Source: Jiangella ureilytica (GTDB lineage: Bacteria > Actinomycetota > Actinomycetes > Jiangellales > Jiangellaceae). From it: a stretch of 64,000 nucleotides of DNA. The notes beneath the pieces were generated by a model. The model was not told the origin of the DNA and searched no databases. It saw only the letters and a list, made by a program, of their open reading frames with translations. Position numbers and translations under genes: made by a program. The DNA is taken from positions 26,918 through 90,917 of the forward strand of contig NZ_SMKL01000018.1 in assembly GCF_004348545.1 (NCBI RefSeq). The letters run 5' to 3'. Shown one piece after another: positions 34,438 to 43,953 of this stretch. Every line of letters begins with the position of its first letter. Within the stretch, counting starts at the first letter, position 1.

Positions 34438-34975
34438 TACCGGCGGTCTCGTGGGCGTTCAGGCCGCTCGGGGTTCGGCACCACCCACAGCTCGGCGCCG
34501 CCGAGGTCCTTCGGCTGGCGGCCGGCAACGGCCTTCGGGCGGCCGAACGCCGTCCGGTAGGCGGAGATGCCCAGGACGGCGACCACCCGCGGCGCCAGCC
34601 GGGCCACGCGGGCGGCGAGGGCCACGGCACCCGCCCGCAGCTCCGCCGCCGTCAGCTCGTCGGCCCGCGCGGTCCCTCGGGCGACCAGGTTGGTGATGCC
34701 GATACCGCGCCGGTCAGGTGGGCGTCGTCCTCGGGCGAGGTGCCGCCGGTGACGTCGATGAGCCGGTCGACGATGCCGGCCCGGTACAGCGCCGGGTAGA
34801 ACCGGTTGCCCGGCCGGCCGAAGTGCGTCTGCACGGCCACCGTCATGAGGCCGGGGTTGATGCCGACGAACAGCAGCCGCGGGCCCGGCTCGACGAGGTC
34901 CGGCAGCGTGCCGTCGCGGAAGCCCTCCAGCTCCTCTCGCGTGAATTGCAGTGCCCACCTGCTGCTCCGGTGCAT
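34438..34975 (-). pseudogene. G/U mismatch-specific DNA glycosylase (Mug), frameshifted
   Basis: Pieces of a Mug/TDG-like glycosylase lie in three frames. The first (from about 34975) reads EELEGFRDGTLPDLV ... LLFVGINPGLMTVAVQ (active-site Asn in GINPG) and PGNRFYPALYRAG up to about 34712. The next frame continues GIGITNLVARGTARADELTA ... LGISAYRTAFGR, and a third ends in TPSGLNAH. One base appears lost near 34709-34713 and another indel lies near 34460. No downstream remainder. High-GC codon use shows it belongs to the chromosomal backbone, not the island. Sequencing error is possible. Confidence 0.75.
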
Positions 34976-35272
34976 CCAGGTGCTGCGAAAGGCGAGGAGC
35001 GAGGATCGGTCGTGTAGACCGTCTGGTCGCTGCTGTGGATGGCGACCCAGTGGGTGAGATTGCCATCACCTGGCGATGCGAGCTTGCGTCTGAACACGGG
35101 GCAGATACTAGAAGGCACGAGAGCCTTCGCGTGGACGTGCGGCCGTCGACCGGCCATGCGCCGACCCGGGGCTTGCGCCCGTTCGACCCGACTCGCCCGC
35201 ATGCCCTCCTGACCCATTACACCTGGGCGGCGCGTCCATCGGTCCAGGCAGTCCGACGACACGGCCTACGTT

Positions 35273-35303
35273 GTCCGTTGTTGTCGGACGTTCTCCCTAC
35301 AAT
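35273..35303 (+). promoter_or_regulatory. Promoter/operator of the DNA methyltransferase gene
   Basis: TACAAT (35298-35303) is a good -10, 18 nt before ATG 35322. GTCCG-N7-CGGAC (35273-35289) is an inverted repeat lying over the expected -35 region, so a repressor, possibly the methyltransferase itself, could bind there. Confidence 0.4.
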
Positions 35304-35321
35304 CGCAGTGAGGAGTGATTG

Positions 35322-37229
35322 ATGAACAAGACACGTCGTCCGAGCGTCCGCCTTGTCCGCGGCCCCTTCGTGCGGTTGGAGGCACATCCAGACCACTGCA
35401 CGACCGAAGAGGAGCTGCGTGCGCTTTGCTTGGCGATTCGTCGGCAGGATCACCCGCCCTTCTTAGCTGCTGACCTTTTCTGCGGCGCTGGCGGGTTAAG
35501 CCTCGGTCTTGAGCAAGCGGGTATACGTGTGGTGATTGGTGCGGATCATGACGCTGAGGCGCTCGAGACCCATCGGCACCATATGGCGGGCATGGCGATC
35601 GACTGGGATCTGGGTGACGCAGACGTCGTCGAGCGAGTCGCGCGCATGCTGCGGGACAACCAGATCGACGTCCTAGCTGGAGGCCCCCCGTGCCAGCCGT
35701 TCTCAAAAGCTGGCCGTTCGGGTATGCGCCACCTCGTGCGCCAAGGGCTGAGGGAACCGCATGACCGCCGTCGGGACCTGTGGCGCTCGTTCTTGGAAGT
35801 CATCAGGCTGGCTGAGCCTCGAGCGGTCATTATGGAGAACGTTCCAGACATGGCGCTGGACCGCGAGATGTTCATACTGCGGAGCATGGTCTTCGAGCTC
35901 GAGTCGCTCGGCTACTCGGTGCAGGAGCGTGTAGTCGATGCTTGGCGTTACGGGGTACCTCAGTTCAGACAGCGCCTGATCCTCGTTGCTATCCGAGCTG
36001 GCAGAGGCTTTGAATGGCCCGCGGAGGCGCCGAAGAAGGTGACCGTGTCGAACGCCATCTCCGATCTGCCGCGCGTCAAGGGCGGGTGGAGGCCGAAGGG
36101 GGGCGCTGAAGGCTGGGCCGATTACGCCGGCCCGCGGACAGCGTTCCAATGGGCGATGCGCGTGGGTGTCCCCGCCTCGGACGAGGCGAAGGTATTTGAT
36201 CACATCACTCGGCCTGTTAGGGATGATGACGAGGAAGCGTTCGAACTCCTTGATTCGGAGAGTAGATATTCGGATCTTCCAGAGCATCTGAAGCGGTATC
36301 GGGACGATATCTTCGACGACAAGTATAAGCGCCTATCGGGTGATGATGTGTCGCGGACGATCACGGCCCATATCGCGAAGGACGGTTACGGATTCATCCA
36401 TCCCGAGCAGAATCGCACGCTCACAGTGCGAGAAGCCGCGAGAATCCAGACCTTTCCGGACCGATTTCGCTTCGCGGGTCCGCCGTCGGCGGCCTTCAAA
36501 CAGATCGGCAACGCGGTCCCACCCAGGTTGGGACTCGCAATTGGCGCAGCCGTCGTCAGCGCGCTTCAGGGCGAACAGAGTGCACGCCCTTCCAGTGAGG
36601 AAGTCGGCAACAAACTTGCAACATGGTTCCGAGCAGGTCCCGTGACGTCATCGCCATGGTTCCATTCGACATCCTCCTGGCATGTCATGCTCGGCGAACT
36701 CCTCCTTGATCGTGCGCCTGCGTTGATCACTAGGTCGTTGTGGCCGCTCCTTGAGAAGTACGCCACGCCCGACGAGCTCCTCGAGCGCCGTGCAGAGCTC
36801 GAGGAGATCCTCGGCTGGATCGGTAGGGAGGACCGAGCTGACAGTGTGGCACGCTTGGCGCACGCACTTGGACGACGTGCTCAATTCAGCGAGGAGGAGC
36901 TGGCCGATCTGGTCTCCAGAAGGGTGATTACTCAGAGCTTGGCCGACTTGGCCCAGCTCGTAGCTGGCAAGGATGGCGAAGAGCCAGTTGTCGTAACATA
37001 TGGCGCTTTGCGTGTTGCTACACGATTTCAGCGAAACTCGCTTGGGCGCAAGAACCAGTACAGCGATGGCCGCATATCGATAGCTAAGATGATCGGATAT
37101 GGCCGCGATGCTAGATCGGCGCAGCTTGGACTGTTGGAGCTTGGGACGGACGTCTGCCTGCCGTTGCGTCCCAAATGCAATGAGTGCCCGCTCAAGGCGC
37201 AATGCTTGTATGCAGACAGCTTGAGCTAG
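35322..37229 (+). CDS. DNA cytosine-5 methyltransferase fused to degenerate endonuclease III-like Fe-S domain
   Basis: 635 aa from ATG 35322, preceded by GAGGAG. C5-methylase motifs: DLFCGAGGLSLGLEQAG (I, about 51-67), GGPPCQPFSKAGR (IV, catalytic Cys, about 120), MENVPD (VI, about 171), QFRQRLILVA (VIII, about 213), and IGNAVPPRLGLAIG (X, about 398). Residues about 435-635 resemble endonuclease III: WHVMLGELLLDRAP, YATPDELLERRAEL, LLELGTDVC and a C-x6-C-x2-C-x5-C cluster ligand set. The helix-hairpin-helix LPGVG and catalytic Asp are not seen (VVTYGALRVATR where VDxHxxRV is expected), so glycosylase activity is doubtful. Lies in a module with a Vsr nuclease. Confidence 0.9.
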   Translation: MNKTRRPSVRLVRGPFVRLEAHPDHCTTEEELRALCLAIRRQDHPPFLAADLFCGAGGLSLGLEQAGIRVVIGADHDAEALETHRHHMAGMAIDWDLGDADVVERVARMLRDNQIDVLAGGPPCQPFSKAGRSGMRHLVRQGLREPHDRRRDLWRSFLEVIRLAEPRAVIMENVPDMALDREMFILRSMVFELESLGYSVQERVVDAWRYGVPQFRQRLILVAIRAGRGFEWPAEAPKKVTVSNAISDLPRVKGGWRPKGGAEGWADYAGPRTAFQWAMRVGVPASDEAKVFDHITRPVRDDDEEAFELLDSESRYSDLPEHLKRYRDDIFDDKYKRLSGDDVSRTITAHIAKDGYGFIHPEQNRTLTVREAARIQTFPDRFRFAGPPSAAFKQIGNAVPPRLGLAIGAAVVSALQGEQSARPSSEEVGNKLATWFRAGPVTSSPWFHSTSSWHVMLGELLLDRAPALITRSLWPLLEKYATPDELLERRAELEEILGWIGREDRADSVARLAHALGRRAQFSEEELADLVSRRVITQSLADLAQLVAGKDGEEPVVVTYGALRVATRFQRNSLGRKNQYSDGRISIAKMIGYGRDARSAQLGLLELGTDVCLPLRPKCNECPLKAQCLYADSLS

Positions 37230-38515
37230 AGGCCCAAGGACTTGGAAAGGTCTGGGTGGCGCGCTTTGAACGTGGCGAGGGCGTCTTTGAAGCCCGCCAA
37301 GTCGCTGGACTCGAGCACCGCTGCCTTCAATGCAATGCCGATCTCTCGTAAGGCAACGCCTTCTGCACTGGTAGTCCGAGCAGGCTTCCGACGTTCCTCT
37401 GAGGCCGACGCCGCCTGACGGTATGCAGCGTCGGCGCGGACGCAAAGGTCATGAATGGGACGCTCCAGCATATTCTTCAAGGTTGCCGGCAGTACAACGC
37501 TCATCTTCGCTACGTTGATCTGGAAGGTCTCGTCCAGATCCGTGTCAAAGTCGATCGACGCACGAGCCAGTTTCGTGTGCTCGTCGATTCCGCGTAGTCC
37601 GTTCCAGCCCCCGAACTGCACGAGGCGATTGGCGCGGTAGATGTATAGTCCCTGCTGTCGATTCCACTTAAGTGGCCCGGACATCCGCTCGAACCGCTCA
37701 GGCGACGAGAATTGATCCCTAGGCGGCAGAACGTAGCCAGTGAAGATGATGTCTGCGGAGCCCTCGTCGGACTCGATCTCGAAGACCTCGCGTGGGAGAG
37801 TCTGGGTGTGTCGCTCGGAGGTTGCGAACGGATCCCACGCCTCCAACTTGTCGCCGTTCACGGAGATCGCGACCGGCGTAGCGCCGTGGCTGCCTGTGAT
37901 GAACCGATGGAACACCATTCCCAAGTGCTCGCCCGTCTTCTTTGCGAGGGTGCTCAGGCGCCGGCGTCCCCAACCGGATTCCGCGTATCGATCCGGTAGC
38001 ACCCGATCGAGGTTCTCCCAAGCGACGACGGTGCCTGGTCCATCGCTGAGGATGCGCTTAGCATGCTCGACGGCGTCGCTCTCTTCGTCTGCCAGGACGC
38101 TCCAGGAGTCAACCCGTTCGATGAAGTCGAGATCGAGGGTTCGGACGTGAATGTTCGGCTGCTTGGGCGCCGTGCGACTGACCACCGTCAGCCGACGACA
38201 TTGGGAGAAGGAGCCAGTCTTGAGTCCCAGTCCGAACCGGCCAAGCTCGTTCCGGTTGTACTCGCGCCGGCTGCCGAACCTCAGGGCCTCAAGCAGTCCG
38301 GTCGGCCCCATGCCCGTGCCGTCGTCCCAGATCAGGACATACGAGTTGTTCGGATCGAAGACGAGCTCAACGCCAACACGCTGAGCCCCCGCGGAGATGG
38401 AGTTGTCCACGAGGTCGGCGACGGCCGTTGGGAAGTCGTAGCCGATGTCCCTCAGCGAGCCAGTGAGTCTGGCAGCTGAGGGAGGAGCGTCGAACCAACT
38501 CCTGCGGACTGCCAA
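37226..38515 (-). CDS. Second MORC-type GHKL ATPase
   Basis: 429 aa. TTG start at 38515 with GGGAGG upstream. GHKL motifs: AVADLVDNSISAGAQRV (about 31-47), WDDGTGMG (about 63-70), LGRFGLGLKTGSFSQ (about 91-105). The transducer has WNRQQGLYIYRANRLVQFGG and GIDEHTKLARASIDFD, paralogous to the first ATPase at 26831, but the protein lacks its long C-terminal part. Its stop and the methyltransferase stop share the palindrome CTAG (37226-37229), so the genes converge with zero spacing. MORC-like ATPases with C5-methylase and Vsr are known from restriction-modification operons. Confidence 0.9.
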   Translation of the reverse strand: MAVRRSWFDAPPSAARLTGSLRDIGYDFPTAVADLVDNSISAGAQRVGVELVFDPNNSYVLIWDDGTGMGPTGLLEALRFGSRREYNRNELGRFGLGLKTGSFSQCRRLTVVSRTAPKQPNIHVRTLDLDFIERVDSWSVLADEESDAVEHAKRILSDGPGTVVAWENLDRVLPDRYAESGWGRRRLSTLAKKTGEHLGMVFHRFITGSHGATPVAISVNGDKLEAWDPFATSERHTQTLPREVFEIESDEGSADIIFTGYVLPPRDQFSSPERFERMSGPLKWNRQQGLYIYRANRLVQFGGWNGLRGIDEHTKLARASIDFDTDLDETFQINVAKMSVVLPATLKNMLERPIHDLCVRADAAYRQAASASEERRKPARTTSAEGVALREIGIALKAAVLESSDLAGFKDALATFKARHPDLSKSLGL

Positions 38516-38542
38516 GACCCAGCACCTCCCGTGGGGACGATA

Positions 38543-39043
38543 ATGACAGCAGATCGGCCGACGAGGCCTTCAACACACCGTGAGACGAGAGCCTATCGAG
38601 GGGGTCTGACATCTGTGGGCTCGTACGAAGACCTGCCAGAGGTAGCTCCTGCAACGCGACGCACGATGCAGGCGAACAGGGGCAGGGACACGGGGCCTGA
38701 GATGGCTCTACGCTCCATCCTCCATGCTCGAGGACTCCGGTTCCGGGTGTGCGAGCCCCTACCGTTCGACCGTCGACGCCGAGCTGACGTCACGTTCACA
38801 AGGGTGGGGCTGTACGTTTTCGTCGACGGCTGCTTCTGGCATGGTTGCTCAGCCCACTTTGTGGTGCCGAAGACTCGGACAGCGTTCTGGCTCGCCAAGG
38901 TGCAGGGGAATCAAGCGCGCGACGCAGACAGCCGTGCACGATTGGAAGCCCTTGGCGGCACCGTCCTCAGGTTCTGGGAGCACGAGAGTCCTGCCGAGGT
39001 TGCGGATGTGATCGAGCAGACCTACCTCCACCTGAAGGTCTAG
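38543..39043 (+). CDS. vsr: Very short patch repair (Vsr) endonuclease
   Basis: 166 aa from ATG 38543 (GTG 38531 possible). Vsr signature: RTMQANRGRDTGPEMALRSILHARGLRFRV, DRRRRADVTF (catalytic Asp; family usually R-x-PD), FVDGCFWHGCSAHF (His and Cys of the active/zinc site), FWLAKVQGNQARD, and RFWEHE. It nicks 5' of T in T:G mismatches arising from deaminated 5-methylcytosine, so it protects sites of the neighbouring methyltransferase. Starts 27 bp from the divergent ATPase gene. Confidence 0.93.
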   Translation: MTADRPTRPSTHRETRAYRGGLTSVGSYEDLPEVAPATRRTMQANRGRDTGPEMALRSILHARGLRFRVCEPLPFDRRRRADVTFTRVGLYVFVDGCFWHGCSAHFVVPKTRTAFWLAKVQGNQARDADSRARLEALGGTVLRFWEHESPAEVADVIEQTYLHLKV

Positions 39044-39222
39044 CGCGCCAGCGACTTTTGACGGGCCGCTTCTCTCGGACGACCCCTCGGCGCCGAACTG
39101 GGTGCTCACGCCGTCCGCGGGGCCTGACGGATCGCCTAGTGGTGCCAGCGACCATGCTCCAAGTTGTGTCCACTGCAGTGTGGGGCCTCGCGGCCCGAGG
39201 CCCACAACTCCTTCCGTCCGAA

Positions 39223-42200
39223 TTACCTCCTTGGCGGTTCGCAGCCGGTAATAGCGCCGAGGCGGGAGGCCTCGGTGGTGATCGATGCGGTTGTCGCAGC
39301 CGGGACGCCTCTGCCCGACCGGCTGACGTTCGCGACGAGGGCGTCGATCAGAGAGCAAGCCGCAGCCTGACGGTCGTCCGCCTTAGCGCCCTGGATGTTG
39401 GCCACGATCGCGGCCCAGCTGCGGCCGGGGCCGACACCGTCGACCAGTTCGGCCAAGGCTTCTCCACTGTCGCCGGGTTGCAGAGCTCGCCGGTGAAGAA
39501 CGAGCCGCCCCGGGTGCAGCGCCACATCGACGGGTTCGTCACACCGGGAGCCCGGCGCACATACGAGTGGCCCTGCTCGAACGCGTAACCCGCCGCCAGC
39601 AGCGACGCCTCGCTGCCCGCCGCCTCGACGAAGGTGACGCCGATGGGGTTGCGGCCGGCGTTGCCGGTGCCCTCGCCCGCGGGAACGGTGAGAACCGGAT
39701 AACCGGCGCGGTCGGCGATCCCGACCAAGGTGCTGTTGCTCGGCACCATGATCACGTCGTAACCGGACGCCAGTACCCAGTCGATGACGGCAGCATTCTC
39801 CGCCTTCCCGACGGCCAGGTCCGACTCGTACGTCTCCAGCGTCGCTGACGAAGCCGCCAGCAGCTCGTTCTGCTGGTAATTCGGCCCTCGACGGGGTTCG
39901 CCTGGTTGTACGCGATGATCTCGTCCAGCGAAGACGCTCCGCCGAGATACGCGTCCAGGTCCTGCGAGAACTCCCGCAGCACGATGCTTGGCCGCGTCGT
40001 AGGCGCGCCCAGCGTCACCGAGCCCACCGTTGCGCCCTGCGACTCGACCGTGGACACGGCAGCCGGGTACGGGGAGGATCCAGCAGCGACGACGGCGACC
40101 TTCTTGCCCTGCAGGGCAGCCGGCGACAGGCCGGCCGTGTAGTCCACAGCGGCAGTGTCGACGGCGCCCAACGCGACAGCCGCGTCGTATACCGACCGCG
40201 TCAACGGCCCGAAAGCATCCTGCGACGACGCCACGGGAAGCACGCCGTCACCGTCGACCAGACCGACGGAAGGCTTCAGGCCCACCACGCCGGCGACACC
40301 CGCGGGGGCGATGAGCTGCGCACCGACATCGGTGCCGGTCTCCATGCCAATCGTCAACGCCGCCAAGCCGGACGCCGTCGCCGCAGCCGAACCGGCCGAG
40401 GAGCCAGCAGGAGTCTTGTCGGTGTCCGACGGCAGCAGCACCTGACCGCCAAGGGACGAGTAGCCCTCGGGCAGGTTTGTGTCGAAGACGCCGTTGAGCT
40501 CCGTCACGTTGGTCTTGCCCAGGATGATCGCCCCAGCCGCCCGCAGCTGCGCGACCAAAGCAGCGTCGTCACCGGGCATCAACGACTGCAAGGCGATCGA
40601 ACCCGCCGTCGTCGGCAGACCCTCGACGTCGAAGGAGTCGTCCAGAAGAACAGGGATGCCGTGCAGCGGACCGCGCGGCCCACTCCGTCGCCGCTCCCGG
40701 TCCAAGGCCCGCGCCTCCGACACCGCGGCGACATTCAGCGAACGCACCGCTGAACGGCCGGACCCTCGGCGTTCGCCGCCGCGATCCGCGCCAGGTACGC
40801 CCGCGTCAACGTCTCCGCCGTGAGCGTCCCCGCCGCCTGCCGCGCCTGCAGGCTCTGCGCCGTCTCCGTCTCGAGCGAGAACGGCAGTTGCGGCACCGAT
40901 CCGGCCAAAGCCATCGCCGACTCATAGTCCGGGTTGCAGCTGCCGCGCTCCGAATAGGCAGGCGCCGGGACGGTGTCGGCGCACCGGTACATGCTCGGGT
41001 TCAGCTCCGACACCGGGCGCCTCAAGCGAGTGGCCTGCTCGATCACGTACGCGACGCCGATCAGGTTCCGCTCGCTGTACGCGTTGCCGTGAATCGGCAC
41101 GCTCTGAGCCCGCCGACGCGTCGTCGAGTACCCCATCGGGATCGTGATCTGCGTCGTGCCGGCGGTCGCGCCGTTCGGCACGCTGCCGAGGATCGCCAGG
41201 AAGTCGTCCGAGGGGTCGTCGGGCGTCTGGTTGTTCATCATGCTGTCGATCGCGGCCCACTGCGCAGCCCGCCGGATCGGCATGGCCGCGCGGTACGCCG
41301 TCTCGTTCGGGCCGCCGGGCTCCGTCTCCGCAGCCGCCGCGTTCGCGTGGTTCTGGTTGCCGAACTTCAGCGCCTGGTCCGACTCGACCTGGTTGACGGC
41401 GACCTCTTCCTCCAGCGAGTTGATCGGCGCGTTCGCGCCCAACCCGCGGTAGTACTCGTCGATCGCCTTGTGCTGCTGATAGCCGCTCGGCAGCGCGGGA
41501 ACATCGCCGACGGGATCGAGGGGCGCTCGACCATGATCGCGCCGGCCGCCACCAGCGCGTCGAAAGCGAGCGCCGTCGGCGACCCGGGCTCGAAGGTGCC
41601 GTTGTAGCCGATCCGTTTGCCGGGACGAAGTCGAGGTCGAGCGCGGACATGTAGTCCGGCGCCCCCCTCGGGCGCTTGATCGACGCCTGCCAGTGCGGCC
41701 CGAAGACGGCGGCATAACCGGCCTCGTTCTTCGGGTCGCGGCCGACCATCGACTGCAGGTGCATGGCCGCATTGGCGACCGTGCGATCCATCGGCCCGCG
41801 GTGTCCTGCGACGACGAGATCGGGCCGATGCCGTAAGCGGGCACGATGCCGACCGTCGGGCGGTTGCCGACCAGGCCATGCGCGCCCGATGGGCTGATGA
41901 TCGAGCCGGACGTCTCGGTGTCGACGGTGAGCATCGACAGCGCCGCCGCACCCGCGGCCCCGGCGCCCGACGAGGACGCGCTCGGGTTTTGGTCGGCGTC
42001 GTCGGCGTTGAGCACCTGGCCGGTGAGGTCGTCGAACCGGACGGCTGGCTGCCGAAGCTGTTCGCCCACTCCGACAGGCCGACCCTGCCGAGAATGATCA
42101 CGCCACTCTGGCGCAGCTTCTTGACGATGTCGGCGTCATCCTCCGGGTAAAACCTGCGCAGTGAGTAGTTGCCATTCGACGTGTACATGCCTTCACGTCG

Positions 42201-42573
42201 ATGAGGTCCTTGAGCAGCACGGGTAACCCGTGCGCGGGGCCGAGCACGACACCGTCGGCGCGCAGCTCGTCCGCCCGCCGCGCCTCTTCCATGACGGCGG
42301 GGTTGATCTGCGTGACGGCGTTCAGGCCGGGGCCGCTCTTGTTGAGCGCCTCGATGCGCTCCAGGTACGCCTGCACGAGCTGAACGGACGTGAGCTCGCC
42401 GGACTCCATCATCCGCTCGGCCGTCAGGCCATCGAGCGTTTCCAGATTGAGTGCGGGGGAGGCGGAGCTGCGCCGACGGGCGGCGAACTGGGTGCCGCCG
42501 TCAAGACGGGTGCGGCGAGCACTGCCGCGACGGCGAGAGAGAGCAGCCTCCGAACGATGACTGACCGATGCAC
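39223..42573 (-). pseudogene. Secreted tandem amidase-signature protein, multiply frameshifted
   Basis: Reading from GTG 42573, a signal peptide (VIVRRLLSLAVAAVLAAPVLT) precedes two amidase-signature domains covering about 1,100 residues. Domain 1 pieces: [68 protein letters not shown]. Domain 2 pieces: ALDRERRR ... LHGIPVLLDDSFDV, AGAIILGKTNVTEL, TPAGSSAGSAAATASG, GTDVGAQLIAPAG. The frame changes near 42455, 42190, 42050, 41800, 41620, 41510, 40745, 39890 and 39490, each by what looks like a single-base indel, while the encoded pieces stay well conserved. Either recent decay or local sequence error. Confidence 0.85.
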
Positions 42574-42740
42574 CGCGACTCCTCGAGGGAAGCAGAACGG
42601 GGCTAATGTGACATGCGGATCAAATGTCCAAGCGGTCCGTTTCGCGCCGATGTCCGAGCCGTGACGATCAACGTCCGGTGATCAACGCTCGCCTCTACAC
42701 TCACCGAGGTTCCGAGCATCGGTGCGTGAGAGGTGGTCCG

Positions 42741-43334
42741 GTGGCCGACGACGGTCAGATCGAGGGTGTGGTCGACTACATCTTCGAGGCCGGCCTGCTG
42801 AAGCGAGCCAAGCGAACCGGCTGGTGGATCGCCGGCGTCAAGGATCCGGAGAGCATCGCCGATCATTCGCACCGCACTGCTCTCATCGGTGCTGTGCTCG
42901 CCCTGATGGAAGGGGCCGACCCCGCCAAGGTCGCGCTGCTGGCGGTCCTCCACGACAGCCAGGAGACGCGCGTCGGCGACATCCCCTATCTCGGGCGGCG
43001 CTATCTGACGGCGGCAAGCAATCAGAAGGTCACCGCCGACCAGGTGGCTGAGACTCCGGATGCGGTGCGCGACGGGATCCAGCGGATCGTCGACGACTAC
43101 GAGGCCGGGGATTCCCTCGAGGTTGTCGTGGCGCACGATGCCGACAAGCTGGACTGCCTGTTCCAAGCCATCGAGTACCGCGAGCAGGGCAACCAGAACA
43201 CCCAGCAGTTCATCGACAGCATGCTGGCGGTGCTTTCGACGGCGTCGGCCAAGGTGATCGCCTCAGCGGCGCTGAACCGCAGCTCCCAGGAGTGGCATGC
43301 GCCGCATATGGGGCGGCAGGATCGCCACGTCTGA
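42741..43334 (+). CDS. HD-domain hydrolase
   Basis: 197 aa from GTG 42741, preceded by GAGAGGTGG; a longer frame upstream is not family-like. IADHSHRTALIGAVLALME, then LLAVLHDSQETRVGDIPYL and VVAHDADKLDCLFQAIEY give the H...HD...D metal site of the HD_3/YfbR-type group (nucleotide 5'-phosphatase-like). Converges with the Nudix gene with 6 bp between stops. Confidence 0.88.
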   Translation: MADDGQIEGVVDYIFEAGLLKRAKRTGWWIAGVKDPESIADHSHRTALIGAVLALMEGADPAKVALLAVLHDSQETRVGDIPYLGRRYLTAASNQKVTADQVAETPDAVRDGIQRIVDDYEAGDSLEVVVAHDADKLDCLFQAIEYREQGNQNTQQFIDSMLAVLSTASAKVIASAALNRSSQEWHAPHMGRQDRHV

Positions 43335-43340
43335 CTCGTG

Positions 43341-43865
43341 TCACCACCAGTGCGGGCGGTCGTCGAGGTAGCGGACCTGGCCGCCGACGAGTGCGGATCG
43401 TGCGGCTGCGACTCGACGCCACATCGACTGCGGAAGGCGCTCACGGGCGAGGGCGTCGTCGCAGAACTCGAAGGCGGCCAGCTCGCTGTCCTGGATGCGA
43501 ATCTCCTGCACCCGTGCCGGAGCTAGTTGCCCGCCATCGAACACGAAGGCGAGCAGGTCGTCCCACGGGCCGTGCGGAGCCACCCATTCCACGGACAGCA
43601 GGGGGCCGATCGCGAGGTCGATGCCGAGTTCCTCATGCACCTCACGTCGCGCGGTGACGTGGGGCGGCTCATTGGCCTCAGCCATGCCGCCGGGCAGATC
43701 CCAGCCGGGCTTGTAAATCGGGTCGACCAACAGGACTCGATCGTGGGCATCACGAATCAGGACGTCGGCACAGACTCTCTTACGGGCCTGCCGTGCGTTC
43801 CCTTCTGCGAGGTGTCTGTTCCAAGCGTCGGGATCGCGTTCGGACAACGGCGGGTCGGTGTTCAC
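43341..43865 (-). CDS. Nudix hydrolase
   Basis: 174 aa from GTG 43865. The Nudix box is complete: GGMAEANEPPHVTARREVHEELGI (Gx5Ex7REUxEExGU, written in two parts: GGMAEANEPPHV / TARREVHEELGI). Preceded by LIRDAHDRVLLVDPIYKPGWDLP. Cleaves nucleoside diphosphate derivatives; exact substrate unknown. Faces the HD hydrolase, another nucleotide-acting enzyme. Confidence 0.92.
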   Translation of the reverse strand: MNTDPPLSERDPDAWNRHLAEGNARQARKRVCADVLIRDAHDRVLLVDPIYKPGWDLPGGMAEANEPPHVTARREVHEELGIDLAIGPLLSVEWVAPHGPWDDLLAFVFDGGQLAPARVQEIRIQDSELAAFEFCDDALARERLPQSMWRRVAAARSALVGGQVRYLDDRPHWW

Positions 43866-43940
43866 GGGGCCTCAGAGGACAGCTCGTCGATCGATGTCAC
43901 CGGATCATGATGGCGGCCGGAGATTGTCGGTGGGGGCGGC

Positions 43941-43946
43941 TAGCGT
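43941..43946 (+). promoter_or_regulatory. -10 element for SNF2 helicase gene (leaderless)
   Basis: TAGCGT 7 nt upstream of ATG 43954. Confidence 0.4.
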
Positions 43947-43953
43947 GCTCGAT

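Noticed and set aside
25042..43000. Second attachment site repeating the tRNA-Ala 3' end
   Set aside because: I found no copy of the GGTTCGAGTCCCCTCAGC segment in the island or at its right flank.
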